Assembly (NCBI RefSeq): GCF_000336755.1
Contig: NZ_AOLK01000011.1
Span: 15,141-48,529, forward strand
DNA: 33,389 nt
Direction of reading: 5' to 3'
Origin: Haloferax elongans ATCC BAA-1513
Lineage (GTDB): Archaea > Halobacteriota > Halobacteria > Halobacteriales > Haloferacaceae
Shown here: piece by piece, positions 8,452 through 15,803 of the stretch
Layout: every line of letters begins with the position of its first letter
How positions within the stretch are numbered: the stretch's first letter is position 1
Position numbers and translations under genes: made by a program
The notes under the pieces: generated by a model
Database searches by the model: none
What the model saw: the letters and a program-made list of their open reading frames with translations, nothing else
What the model was told of the DNA's origin: nothing

Positions 8452-9495
8452 TCAGGGTGAGCCGACCGGGTGGAGACCGGTGAATTCCAATCCGGCGGTC
8501 TCCTCCAGTCCGAGTGCGATGTTGGCCGCGTGGACTGCCTGCCCGGCGGAGCCTTTCATCATGTTGTCGATGGCGGAGAAGACGACGAGTCGGCCGTTCG
8601 TCGGGTCGATTTCGAAGCCGACTTCGCCGAAGTTGGTACCTGCAACGGACTTGGGTTCGGGGTAGCGATAGACGCCGCCGCCGCCAGCGACGGTGCGCAT
8701 GAACGGCTCGTCGCCGTAGGTGCCGCGGAACGATTTCCACATGTCACCTTTCGAGACCGGGTCGTCGGGGAAGACGTGACAGGTCGCCGCCGCGCCGCGA
8801 ACCATGTCCACGGCGTGGACGGTAAACGAGACCGAGAGGCCCAGATACTCCTGAATCTCGGCTTCGTGGCGGTGTCCGGTTGGTGCATAGGGCCGGACGA
8901 TGCCGGAGCGTTCTGCGTGCGAGGACGCTTTACTCGCGCCCGCGCCGCCTTCCGACGAGCCGACTTTCACGTCGACGACGACCTGTTCGTCACCGGAGAG
9001 AATCTCGGCGTCGAAGAGGGGCTTGAGACCGAGCATCGTCGCCGTCGCGTTACAGCCACCTGCCGCGATGAGGTCAGCACCGGGCAGGTTCTCGCGGTTC
9101 AGCTCGGGAAGCGCATACTCGGATTTGTCGAGGTATTCGGGACAGATGTGGCCGTCGTACCACTCGTCGTACTGCGCTTCCTCGGAGAGGCGGAAGTCAG
9201 CAGAGAGGTCGACGACGGTGCCTGCGGCCTCTTGGAATGCATCGATGTGTTCCATCGAGACGCCGTGAGGGGTCGCGGTAAAGAGGACGTCCACGGATTC
9301 GAGGTCCGCAGGCGACGTAAAGCGGAGGTCGAGGTGGCGGAGGTTCGGGTGGACGTGGCCGACGGTCTTGCGCTCGTAGGAGCGACTCGTGGCCTGTTCG
9401 ACCTCGAAGTTCGGGTGGCCATCGAGGAGGCGAAGGAGTTCGCCCCCAGTGAACCCGGAGCCACCGACGACGCCCGCGGTGAGTTGCTCGGTCAT
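8452..9495 (-). CDS. argC: [ArgW]-glutamyl-phosphate reductase (ArgC/LysY)
   Basis: This 347-residue NADPH-dependent reductase converts the ArgW-bound acyl phosphate to the semialdehyde. The nucleotide-binding GGSGFTGGELLRLL is at 11-24 and the catalytic cysteine is C148 in AAGGCNATATM. The ATG at 9495 (MTEQLTAGVVGG) places the Rossmann motif right at the N-terminus. The same frame stays open upstream to about 9963, but that extension is an Arg-rich antisense-like translation overlapping argX and is not real. The start overlaps the argX stop by 4 bp (ATGA), as at argD/argE. Confidence 0.95.
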   Translation of the reverse strand: MTEQLTAGVVGGSGFTGGELLRLLDGHPNFEVEQATSRSYERKTVGHVHPNLRHLDLRFTSPADLESVDVLFTATPHGVSMEHIDAFQEAAGTVVDLSADFRLSEEAQYDEWYDGHICPEYLDKSEYALPELNRENLPGADLIAAGGCNATATMLGLKPLFDAEILSGDEQVVVDVKVGSSEGGAGASKASSHAERSGIVRPYAPTGHRHEAEIQEYLGLSVSFTVHAVDMVRGAAATCHVFPDDPVSKGDMWKSFRGTYGDEPFMRTVAGGGGVYRYPEPKSVAGTNFGEVGFEIDPTNGRLVVFSAIDNMMKGSAGQAVHAANIALGLEETAGLEFTGLHPVGSP

Positions 9496-10367
9496 AGGGA
9501 GGCCTCCGCGAGCGTCTTTTCGCCTTCGACCTTCGATTCGAGCCAATCGACGACTGTCGCGGGCACGTCCACGTCGACGGCCTCGTTGAGCGCCTTGAAC
9601 TCGACGGTGTGGTTGACCTCGTGGACGGTATAGTCTTCTCCTGTCTCCATGAGGTCGATACCGAGCAGACCGCCGCCGACTGCGTCGGACGCCTGCTGTA
9701 CGAGTTCTTTCGCGCGGGCGTCGAGTTCGAATGCCTCGGCGTCTGCGCCCTTCGCGGCGTTGGTGAGCCAGTGGTCCGACGAGCGGGTCATCGCGGCGAT
9801 GGGCTCGCCGTCGATAGCCAGCACGCGGATGTCGCGGCCGGGCTTCTCGACGAACTCCTGGATGTAGAACACCTTGTGCTCGTAGTTGCCGAGCGTCGCT
9901 TTGTGTTCGAGGATGGCCTCGGCGGCCGCCTCGGAGTCGATTTTCGCCATCAGACGACCCCACGAGCCCACGACGGGCTTGAGGACGCAGGGGTAGCCGA
10001 ACTCCTCGACGATGTCCATCGCGGAGTCGACGGTGAACGCGACCTTCGTGTTCGGCGTGGGGACACCCGCATCTGCGAGTGCGAGGCTGTTTTTCGCCTT
10101 GTCGGCGCAGATGTCGGCCGTCTCGTGGGAGTTGACGACGGGAATGCCGTACGACTGCAGGAAGCGCGTGATGTAGAGGCTCCTGCTTGTCGCCAGACAG
10201 CGGTCGACGACGATGTCCACGTCGTCGAACGCCGCCGGTGGCTCAGAGAGGTCGAACTGCTCTTTCCGCACGTCTATCTTCGTCACCTCGTGACCGCGGT
10301 CGCGAAGCTCGTTGAGAAGCAACTTCTCGTCGCGGCGAATCCGGGAATAGAGCAGTCCAATATTCAC
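9492..10367 (-). CDS. argX: Glutamate-[ArgW] ligase (ArgX/LysX, ATP-grasp, RimK-like)
   Basis: This ATP-grasp ligase joins the alpha-amino group of glutamate (or aminoadipate in the lysine version) to the C-terminal glutamate of the carrier protein. The 291-residue protein starts MNIGLLYSRIRRDEKLL, a typical LysX opening. It contains PCVLKPVVGSWGRLM (ATP-grasp), FYIQEFVEKPGRDIRVLAI and a C-terminal metal-binding segment GIDLMETGEDYTVHEVNHT. It lies 2 bp downstream of argW, its carrier. ArgX rather than LysX is inferred from the arg-only neighbourhood; the substrate-discriminating residues were not assessed. Confidence 0.93.
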   Translation of the reverse strand: MNIGLLYSRIRRDEKLLLNELRDRGHEVTKIDVRKEQFDLSEPPAAFDDVDIVVDRCLATSRSLYITRFLQSYGIPVVNSHETADICADKAKNSLALADAGVPTPNTKVAFTVDSAMDIVEEFGYPCVLKPVVGSWGRLMAKIDSEAAAEAILEHKATLGNYEHKVFYIQEFVEKPGRDIRVLAIDGEPIAAMTRSSDHWLTNAAKGADAEAFELDARAKELVQQASDAVGGGLLGIDLMETGEDYTVHEVNHTVEFKALNEAVDVDVPATVVDWLESKVEGEKTLAEASL

Positions 10368-10369
10368 GC

Positions 10370-10549
10370 TTACTCTCCCCAGTCCTCTTCGAGTTCAGGT
10401 GCTTCTTCCAGTGTCACGGGGTCGAGGGAGACGACCTCGAGTTCCGTCCCCGTCGCGGGACTGTCGATAATCTCGCCGACTTCCACGTCGGACGGCAGCT
10501 CGATTTCTTCGCCGGTCAGCGGGTCTTCCGCAGTGATGGTGTCGCTCAT
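10370..10549 (-). CDS. argW: Amino-group carrier protein ArgW/LysW (cysteine-free)
   Basis: This 59-residue acidic carrier protein bears the growing ornithine precursor on its C-terminal glutamate. The end of the protein, EEAPELEEDWGE, matches the LysW family tail, whose terminal Glu is the attachment site. The body also matches (VEVGEIIDSPATGTELEVV). The positions that in LysW hold CPxCG and CxxCG zinc knuckles read DPLTG (9-13) and SPATG, and the protein has no cysteine at all. The ATG at 10549 is supported by a TATA-like box 27-34 bp upstream (leaderless). The frame stays open further upstream to 10825, but that part is Arg/Asp repeat and precedes the promoter. It is the first gene of the argWXCBDEF operon. 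Confidence 0.93.
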   Translation of the reverse strand: MSDTITAEDPLTGEEIELPSDVEVGEIIDSPATGTELEVVSLDPVTLEEAPELEEDWGE

Positions 10550-10575
10550 TACACCCGATTCTGGACGGTGATGGG

Positions 10576-10583
10576 TATTAAAT
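10576..10583 (-). promoter_or_regulatory. argW operon promoter (TATA box)
   Basis: tattaaat on the + strand (ATTTAATA on the coding strand) lies 27-34 bp upstream of the argW ATG, so transcription should begin at or next to the start codon. Just upstream, near 10586-10599, is the near-palindrome CGTAAATTTCG, a possible operator or BRE-overlapping site (low confidence). An A6 run at 10603-10608 (T6 on the transcribed minus sense) may terminate argGH. Confidence 0.65.
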
Positions 10584-10609
10584 CCGTCGAAATTTACGAA
10601 GCAAAAAAC

Positions 10610-10869
10610 AGTGTAAAGAAGCGTCTCTCGGTGGTTATCGGGCGAATCGACCGACACTGGTGGTCGGTCGAACGACGCGTCGGGCTCGGTTGCCAGCCTC
10701 ACCCAACACCGGGGACGGGACCGGTCGGGCCGTCCCCAGCGTCGGGCGCGGTCGTGGTCGCGGTCGCGGTTCGGTTCGCGGTCGTCGCGGGACCGAAACC
10801 GCTCGTCGCGGTCGTCGCGGAGCAACAGCTCGCGGCGGTCGCGGCAGGCCGGAGCTGCGGGTCGCGTTC
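10610..10869. repeat. GC-rich low-complexity spacer between argH and argW
   Basis: The 320-bp gap between argH and argW (10550-10869) holds the argW promoter at its left end. The rest, especially about 10740-10845, consists of imperfect hexamer repeats of the type ggtcgc/ggtcgt/ggttcg. Every reading frame through it gives Arg/Asp or Val/Ala repeats, and no frame looks like a conserved protein. I see no RNA gene in it. It may contain the argGH 3' untranslated region and terminator. Confidence 0.55.
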
Positions 10870-12336
10870 TCAGACATAGTTCGATACCTCTTCGTCGAGT
10901 TGCTCGGCGGCCGCCGCCAGCGAGGCGCGGGCGTCGGCGACCGCCGCAGCGTCGGCTTCGAGTTCGTCACGGGCCGTCGAAAGCGTCGCCTCGACGGCGA
11001 CGGGGGCGGGACCGCCGAGGGAGTCGCGACTGGCGACGCTCTCGGTGGGGTCCAGCGCTGCGTTGACGGCCGCTTCGCTCACGTGTGTATACAGTGACTC
11101 ACCTAATACGTCCGTAGCGACGGCGTCAAGTGTTGCCACGTCGGGGGTTCCCGAGGAGCGGGCGGCCGCTTCGGCGACGACTTCGTGGGCCGTGCGGAAC
11201 GGCAGCCCGGCCATCGCCAGCAGGTCGGCGACGCCCGTCGCCGTCGAGAACCCTTCGCCCGCGGCCTCCGCCAATTCGTCTTCGGGCCACGTCGCGGAGG
11301 CGACTGCCCCAGCGGCCACGGCGGCCGCTTCGGTCACGTCGTCCACCGCGCGGAACGTGTGGTTGTGCGCGCGTTGCAGGTCGCGGTTGTACGCGCGGGG
11401 CAGTCCCTTCAGCGTCGTCAACAGGCCGGTGAGTTCCCCGACAGCGTCGCCCGCGACGGCGCGGACGAGTTCCATCGTGTCGGGGTTCTTCTTCTGCGGC
11501 ATAATCGACGACGTAGAGGAGTAGTCGTCGGAGAGGTCGACGAGTCCCTTGTTCGAGAAGACGACGAGGTCTTCGGCGAGTCCTGACAGCGTGACCGCGT
11601 GCGTGGCGAGTGCGGACAGCGTCTCCGCGAGAAAGTCGCGGGTCGCGGAGGCGTCCATCGAGTTCTCCATGACGCTGTCGAAGCCGAGCAGGTCGGCGAC
11701 GAGTTCGCGGTTCACGTCGAAGGGCGTGCCCGCGAAGGCGGCCGACCCGAGGGGTGACTGGTTGATGCGCTCGTACGCGCAGACGAGGCGGGCGCAGTCG
11801 CGGGCGACCGCTCGCTCGTACGAGAGCAAGAAGTGCGCAACCGTCGTGGGTTGGGCAGGTTGCAGGTGCGTGTAGCCGGGCATCACCGTCTCGGTGTGCT
11901 CGGCGGCTGTCTCGACGAGCGACTCGCGCAGGGCGAGCGCGGCGTCGAGCGCCTCCAGCACGTCTTCGCGCAGGCGGTAGCGAATACAGGTCGCCACCTC
12001 GTCGTTGCGCGAACGCGCGGTGTGCATCTTCCCGCCGTCGACACCGACGATGTCGATGACGGCGGCCTCGATGGCTTCGTGGACGTCTTCGCCGCCGGAA
12101 AGCGAGTCGTGGCCAGCGGTCTCGACCTCGTCCAGCGCGTCGAGAATCTCGCTTGCAACGTCGGACTCGATGATGTCCTGTGCCGCGAGCATCACCACGT
12201 GCGCCCGGTCGACGGCGAGGTCGGCTTCGAAGATGCGCTCGTCGGACGCGAGGCTCGACATGAACCCGCGGGCGGGGCCGCCGCTGAAGCGGTCCCGGCG
12301 AATGACGCTCTCGGAGTCGCCGTCCTCGCCTGTCAT
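10870..12336 (-). CDS. argH: Argininosuccinate lyase
   Basis: This enzyme splits argininosuccinate into arginine and fumarate, the last step of arginine synthesis. The protein has 488 residues. HTARSRND at 105-112 and the superfamily signature TSSIMPQKKNPD at 275-286, with its catalytic serine loop, are intact, as is GYTHLQPAQPTT near 154-165. The C-terminus after about 440 is an Ala/Asp-rich helix. It begins 1 bp after the argG stop, so it forms a two-gene operon with argG. It lies upstream of the argW operon but is separated from it by a promoter-bearing spacer. Confidence 0.97.
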   Translation of the reverse strand: MTGEDGDSESVIRRDRFSGGPARGFMSSLASDERIFEADLAVDRAHVVMLAAQDIIESDVASEILDALDEVETAGHDSLSGGEDVHEAIEAAVIDIVGVDGGKMHTARSRNDEVATCIRYRLREDVLEALDAALALRESLVETAAEHTETVMPGYTHLQPAQPTTVAHFLLSYERAVARDCARLVCAYERINQSPLGSAAFAGTPFDVNRELVADLLGFDSVMENSMDASATRDFLAETLSALATHAVTLSGLAEDLVVFSNKGLVDLSDDYSSTSSIMPQKKNPDTMELVRAVAGDAVGELTGLLTTLKGLPRAYNRDLQRAHNHTFRAVDDVTEAAAVAAGAVASATWPEDELAEAAGEGFSTATGVADLLAMAGLPFRTAHEVVAEAAARSSGTPDVATLDAVATDVLGESLYTHVSEAAVNAALDPTESVASRDSLGGPAPVAVEATLSTARDELEADAAAVADARASLAAAAEQLDEEVSNYV

Positions 12337-12337
12337 C

Positions 12338-13558
12338 TTACTCTTCGCTGCCGCCGTCGGCGGCGAGTTCGGGCTTTTCTTTCTGTGCTGCGCTCTGGTT
12401 TGCCAGACGCGCCTGGAAGCCGTGGTACTTGGCGACGCCCGTGGCGTCGGCCTGCTCGATGCCGTCGACCGTCTCCGTGTTGAAGGAGGCGGCGGACTCG
12501 GAGTAGGCGGCGTACTCGGACTCGCGGCCGACCGGGCGGGCCTGTCCGCCCTCGAACTTGATGGTCACGGTGCCCGTGACGCGCTCTTGGGTCGTTTCGA
12601 GGAACGCGTTCAGCGCGCCCACGAGCGGGGCGTCGATGAGGCCTTCGTAGGCCTTCTGGGACCACTCGTTGTCCACGGTGGCCTTGAAGTCGCGTTCTTC
12701 TTTCGTGAGGACGAGGCCTTCGAGCGCCTTGTGGGCGTTCAGAAGCGTCGTCGCGGCCGGGTGCTCGTAGTTCTCGCGCACCTTCAGGCCGAGCATGCGG
12801 TCTTCCATCATGTCCGTGCGGCCGACGCCGTAGGAACCGGCCTTCTCGTTGAGATGCGAGATGAGTTCGAGGGGTTCCATCGCCTCGCCGTCGATGGCGA
12901 CGGGGTAGCCATCTTCGAACTCGATTTCGACGAGTTCCGTCTCACCGGTGGGCTGGTCGGTCCACTCGTAGATGTCTTCCGGCGGGACGTAGCTGGGGTC
13001 TTCGAGGTTGCCGCCCTCGATGGAACGGCTCCAGAGGTTCGTGTCGATGGACCAGACGCCCTCATTGCCGCCCTGCACGGGTAGGTCCTTCTCGGCGGCG
13101 TACTCGATTTCCCACTCGCGGGTCATGCCCATCTCGCGGACGGGCGCGATGACTTCGAGGTCGGAGGCGCGCCAGACGGCCTCGAAGCGGAGTTGGTCGT
13201 TCCCCTTGCCCGTACAGCCGTGGGCGATGCCGTCACAGCCCTCTTCCTGTGCGAGGTCGAGAATCGCCTGTGCGATGACCGGGCGCGCGAGCGCCGTACC
13301 GAGCGGATAGCCCTGATAGTCCGCGTTGGCGCAGACCGAGTCGAGACAGAGCTGTGCGAACTCCTGTTTCGCGTCGATGACGTAGTGGTCGAGACCGAGC
13401 GCCTCTGCGGTTTCGTAGGCTTCCTCGAACTCTTCTTCTGGCTGGCCGACGTCGACCGTGACGCCGATTACTTCGTCGTATCCGTACTCTTCTTCGAGAA
13501 TCGGAACGCAGACTGTTGTGTCCAGTCCGCCCGAGAACGCGAGTGCGACTTTCTTCAT
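12338..13558 (-). CDS. argG: Argininosuccinate synthase
   Basis: This enzyme joins citrulline and aspartate using ATP to form argininosuccinate. The 406-residue protein starts MKKVALAFSGGLDTTV, which contains the PP-loop SGGLDTT of the ATP-pyrophosphatase fold. The HGCTGKGNDQLRFE segment at about 115-128 is also typical. The ATG at 13558 was chosen over an in-frame upstream candidate at 13600 because the TATA box lies between them and the PP-loop sits at its usual distance from this start. It is the first gene of the argGH operon. Confidence 0.97.
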   Translation of the reverse strand: MKKVALAFSGGLDTTVCVPILEEEYGYDEVIGVTVDVGQPEEEFEEAYETAEALGLDHYVIDAKQEFAQLCLDSVCANADYQGYPLGTALARPVIAQAILDLAQEEGCDGIAHGCTGKGNDQLRFEAVWRASDLEVIAPVREMGMTREWEIEYAAEKDLPVQGGNEGVWSIDTNLWSRSIEGGNLEDPSYVPPEDIYEWTDQPTGETELVEIEFEDGYPVAIDGEAMEPLELISHLNEKAGSYGVGRTDMMEDRMLGLKVRENYEHPAATTLLNAHKALEGLVLTKEERDFKATVDNEWSQKAYEGLIDAPLVGALNAFLETTQERVTGTVTIKFEGGQARPVGRESEYAAYSESAASFNTETVDGIEQADATGVAKYHGFQARLANQSAAQKEKPELAADGGSEE

Positions 13559-13582
13559 GTACCTGTTTGTGACGTGGATAGC

Positions 13583-13591
13583 TAAATAAAT
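13583..13591 (-). promoter_or_regulatory. argGH promoter (TATA box)
   Basis: taaataaat on the + strand (ATTTATTTA on the coding strand) lies 25-33 bp upstream of the argG ATG in a distinctly AT-rich patch. This implies a leaderless argGH transcript. Confidence 0.65.
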
Positions 13592-13691
13592 TCTTTGCAT
13601 TTAGATTATGAAATTAAGGGGTAGAGATGTCTATAGCCACGAAAAAGGAAGATTAGCAAATTCGACGTGTCCCGAAGGATATGATGATACT

Positions 13692-13705
13692 GGCCCTAAA
13701 GGGCC
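13692..13705. terminator. Hairpin ggccct-aa-agggcc
   Basis: A 6-bp perfect inverted repeat with a 2-nt centre lies in the 274-bp gap between argG and the small ORF at 13833-13949. It could be the 3' end structure of the leftward antiporter operon or an operator for argG. There is no clear T-run on either side. The rest of the gap has no convincing gene. Confidence 0.3.
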
Positions 13706-13832
13706 GGTCGTCGTCGTCGGACAGCAGCGGCTCGCAGCGGGGCAAAAGTGGCGAGGGTGCTGCGAGTCGCCATAGTTGCGAATGAGTACAACAGCGTCCC
13801 TATTAAATTCTTTCGGCGACGCAACCTTCGCC

Positions 13833-13949
13833 TCAGTCGAGCACCTCGACGGCGAGTTCGAAGAGGAGTTCTCGGTCGAACAGTGCGACCACGAGTGCAA
13901 CCACGAGGAGGACGACGAGACCGACTGCGAGCCATTCGATGAGTGTCAT
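13833..13949 (-). CDS. Candidate 38-aa single-pass membrane protein
   Basis: This small ORF begins MTLIEWLAVGLVVLLVVALV and continues to a charged tail (FDRELLFELAVEVLD). One strongly hydrophobic helix spans residues 3-24. Codons are almost all C/G-ending as in neighbouring genes. It lies 72 bp downstream of the antiporter gene and in the same direction, so it may be a small accessory subunit of that transporter; this is inference only. A TATA-like T5 run lies about 30 bp upstream. The opposite strand holds an overlapping 61-aa acidic, Cys-rich ORF (13782-13967), a mirror effect of GTC/CTC codons. The membrane reading is preferred because of operon position, but it is not proven. Confidence 0.5.
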   Translation of the reverse strand: MTLIEWLAVGLVVLLVVALVVALFDRELLFELAVEVLD

Positions 13950-14021
13950 GGATGCATCCGGGCGTGAGTCACGCGTCGGAAAAATGCTCTGTGGCCGTCT
14001 GGCCGTGTCCAGATTCTCCCG

Positions 14022-15233
14022 TCAGGCGTTCGGTTCTGTCGTCCCACTGCGAAAGACCAGTCGTTCGACGAGGTCCGACCGCTGCATCAACACCGTCCCG
14101 AAGGCGCTCATGACGAGGACGTAGCCGACGGCGAACGCCGGAATCACCTCCCGCATCACCTGCGTGGTTCCCGACGCGGCCAACGCCGCGATGACGAGCG
14201 AGAACTCGCCGCGCGGGACTAACCCGACGCCGACGCGGAGCGACCGGTGGGTCGAGAGGTCGTAGACGCGCCCGCCCAGATAGCCCGACAGTACCTTCGC
14301 GGGCGTCGTCAACACCACCGCCACGACGAGCGGGACGGCGGCCGCCCCGAGGAGCATCGGGTCGGTTCCGAGACCAATCCAGACGAAGAAGACGGCCGCG
14401 AACACGTCGCGAACGGGAACGAGCAGACGCTCGATTCGCTCTCGATGGCCGCTCGTCGAGAAGCCCATGCCGACGAAGAAGGCGGCGACGGCCTCGCTCA
14501 CGCCGAGTGCCAGGGCCGCGCCCGAAATCGGAATGACCACCGCCAGCGTGCGGACGACGAACGCTTCCTGATTTTCGATGTCGAGGACGCGGGTGAAAAG
14601 CCCCGTCCCGTACTGGACGGCCACGAGTAGGAGGCCGAGGAAGCCGAACGCGATGGCCAGCGACTGGCCGATTGCGGCCACACCGCCGTTCCCCGCGCCC
14701 CCGCCGCCGAGGACGAGCGACGTGACGACTGCGAGGTAGACTGCGATAGCGAGGTCTTCGAAGACGAGCGTCCCCAGTATCGGCTCCGATTCGGGGTCGG
14801 CAATCCACCCGAGGTCGATGAGCGTCTTCGTCACGATTGCCGACGACGAGATGTAGACGATGCCGCCGAGAAGGAGCGCCTCGACGATTGACCACCCGAA
14901 CGCGAGTCCGATGACGATACCGAGCGGGAGGTTGATGCCGAGGTCGATGATGCCCGCGCGGCCGATATTGCGTCGCGCAGCACGGAGTCTGTCGAGACTG
15001 AACTCCAAGCCGAGGAAGAACAAAAGCAAGACAATACCGAGTTCGGCCAGCAGTGCGACGACCTCGCCGTCGGCGACGTACGGCATGCCGAGTCTGCCCG
15101 CGACGTGCGGCCCGACGACGACACCGCCGACGACGTACAGCGGGATAACCGAGAGCCCAAGACGGAGTGCGACCGCACCCGTCACTGCGACCACCGCAAA
15201 CAGGTAGCCGAATTCGAGCAGTTCTCCAGCCAT
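14022..15233 (-). CDS. CPA2-family monovalent cation/proton antiporter, membrane subunit (KhtU-like)
   Basis: This 403-residue polytopic membrane protein has about 12 hydrophobic segments and the CPA2 (KefB/KhtU, Na+/H+ exchanger PF00999) architecture. Recognisable parts are the N-terminal GGVVVGPHVAGRLG, LGLEFSLDRLRAARRN and LGTLVFEDLAIAVYLAVV, where the FEDL acidic residue is the likely ion-coupling site. RGEFSLVIAALA near the C-terminus is also typical. No C-terminal RCK/TrkA domain is attached; that role is probably filled by the separate protein encoded just upstream, whose stop overlaps this ATG by one base. The pair resembles the Bacillus KhtT-KhtU potassium/proton antiporter in size and order. 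The ion (K+ or Na+) is not settled by sequence. Confidence 0.85.
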   Translation of the reverse strand: MAGELLEFGYLFAVVAVTGAVALRLGLSVIPLYVVGGVVVGPHVAGRLGMPYVADGEVVALLAELGIVLLLFFLGLEFSLDRLRAARRNIGRAGIIDLGINLPLGIVIGLAFGWSIVEALLLGGIVYISSSAIVTKTLIDLGWIADPESEPILGTLVFEDLAIAVYLAVVTSLVLGGGGAGNGGVAAIGQSLAIAFGFLGLLLVAVQYGTGLFTRVLDIENQEAFVVRTLAVVIPISGAALALGVSEAVAAFFVGMGFSTSGHRERIERLLVPVRDVFAAVFFVWIGLGTDPMLLGAAAVPLVVAVVLTTPAKVLSGYLGGRVYDLSTHRSLRVGVGLVPRGEFSLVIAALAASGTTQVMREVIPAFAVGYVLVMSAFGTVLMQRSDLVERLVFRSGTTEPNA

Positions 15234-15718
15234 CAGCTCCCTTCGACGAGGTCGACGAAGTTCCGGCAGGCCTCTTTCGGGCCGATGACGACGAGCCTAT
15301 CGCCCGTCTTGATGGTCGTGTCGCCGCCGGGTGAGGTGATGACTTCGTCCCCGCGCTCGATGGCGATGACCGACGCACCGGTCTCCTGTCGGAGGTCAGA
15401 CTCGCCGAGCGTCTTTCCGGCCACCTCGGACTCTTCCTTGACTTCGACCCACTCGATGAGTGTGTCCTCGCCGAGGAACGTCTGGATATCTCCGGACCGA
15501 ATCGGCTGGAAGTAGGCCCCTTCGAGGAGTGTCCCGACCTGTCTGGCGAGTTTATCGTTGAGTTCGAACAGCTTCTCGGAGTCGCTGTCGGCACTCTCGC
15601 GGCGGAACACCTCTCTTTTACCTGTGTTGTGGGTCACGATGACGAGTCGAGACCCGTCACCGATTTCCACTTCGTGTTTCTTCCCGACGCCCGGAAGGTC
15701 GCTCTCGTAGACAGTCAC
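15233..15718 (-). CDS. RCK_C (TrkA-C) domain regulator of the adjacent antiporter (KhtT-like)
   Basis: This 161-residue soluble protein has an N-terminal domain of about 75 residues that I do not recognise beyond its KhtT-like length, followed by an RCK_C domain (about 78-160). The RCK_C domain shows the typical ending GDTTIKTGDRLVVIGP. In KhtT-type systems such a protein gates the membrane subunit in response to pH or a nucleotide such as c-di-AMP; whether that applies here is inference. The start is GTG at 15718 (V-T-V-Y-E-S-D-L-P-G-V-G), chosen because a TATA-like box lies 25-32 bp upstream. The frame is open further upstream to 15931, but that part overlaps the preceding gene's 3' end and lacks family likeness. 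The stop overlaps the antiporter start by one base. Confidence 0.82.
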   Translation of the reverse strand: MTVYESDLPGVGKKHEVEIGDGSRLVIVTHNTGKREVFRRESADSDSEKLFELNDKLARQVGTLLEGAYFQPIRSGDIQTFLGEDTLIEWVEVKEESEVAGKTLGESDLRQETGASVIAIERGDEVITSPGGDTTIKTGDRLVVIGPKEACRNFVDLVEGS

Positions 15719-15742
15719 GACAGAAACCTTAGCGACAAACAA

Positions 15743-15750
15743 AAATAAAG
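15743..15750 (-). promoter_or_regulatory. TATA box of the antiporter operon
   Basis: aaataaag on the + strand (CTTTATTT on the coding strand) is 25-32 bp upstream of the GTG at 15718, in the 85-bp gap after the dolichol-kinase-like gene. It supports a leaderless GTG-started transcript. Confidence 0.6.
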
Positions 15751-15803
15751 CCGTCTCCCGGTTTGGACCGAAGTCCGGTCTGTCGTCGGCGAGGTCGACG
15801 AGC

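Noticed and set aside
9496..9963. Upstream extension of the argC frame
   Set aside because: Arg-rich translation overlapping argX in another frame; the true start is the ATG at 9495 directly before the Rossmann motif and overlapping the argX stop by 4 bp.
10550..10825. Upstream extension of the argW frame
   Set aside because: Reads through the TATA box and the hexamer repeats as Arg/Asp repeats; carrier proteins of this family are about 55-60 residues.
10568..10879. 103-codon + strand frame between argW and argH
   Set aside because: Translation is Val/Ala repeats caused by the GGTCGC tract, with no promoter of its own and overlap with the argW promoter.
12005..13084. 359-codon + strand frame
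   Set aside because: Antisense to argH and argG, both of which are unmistakable from their motifs.
13631..13900. 89-codon minus-strand frame between argG and the antiporter
   Set aside because: Ser/Thr/Pro-rich translation with no conserved pattern; it spans the ggccct hairpin.
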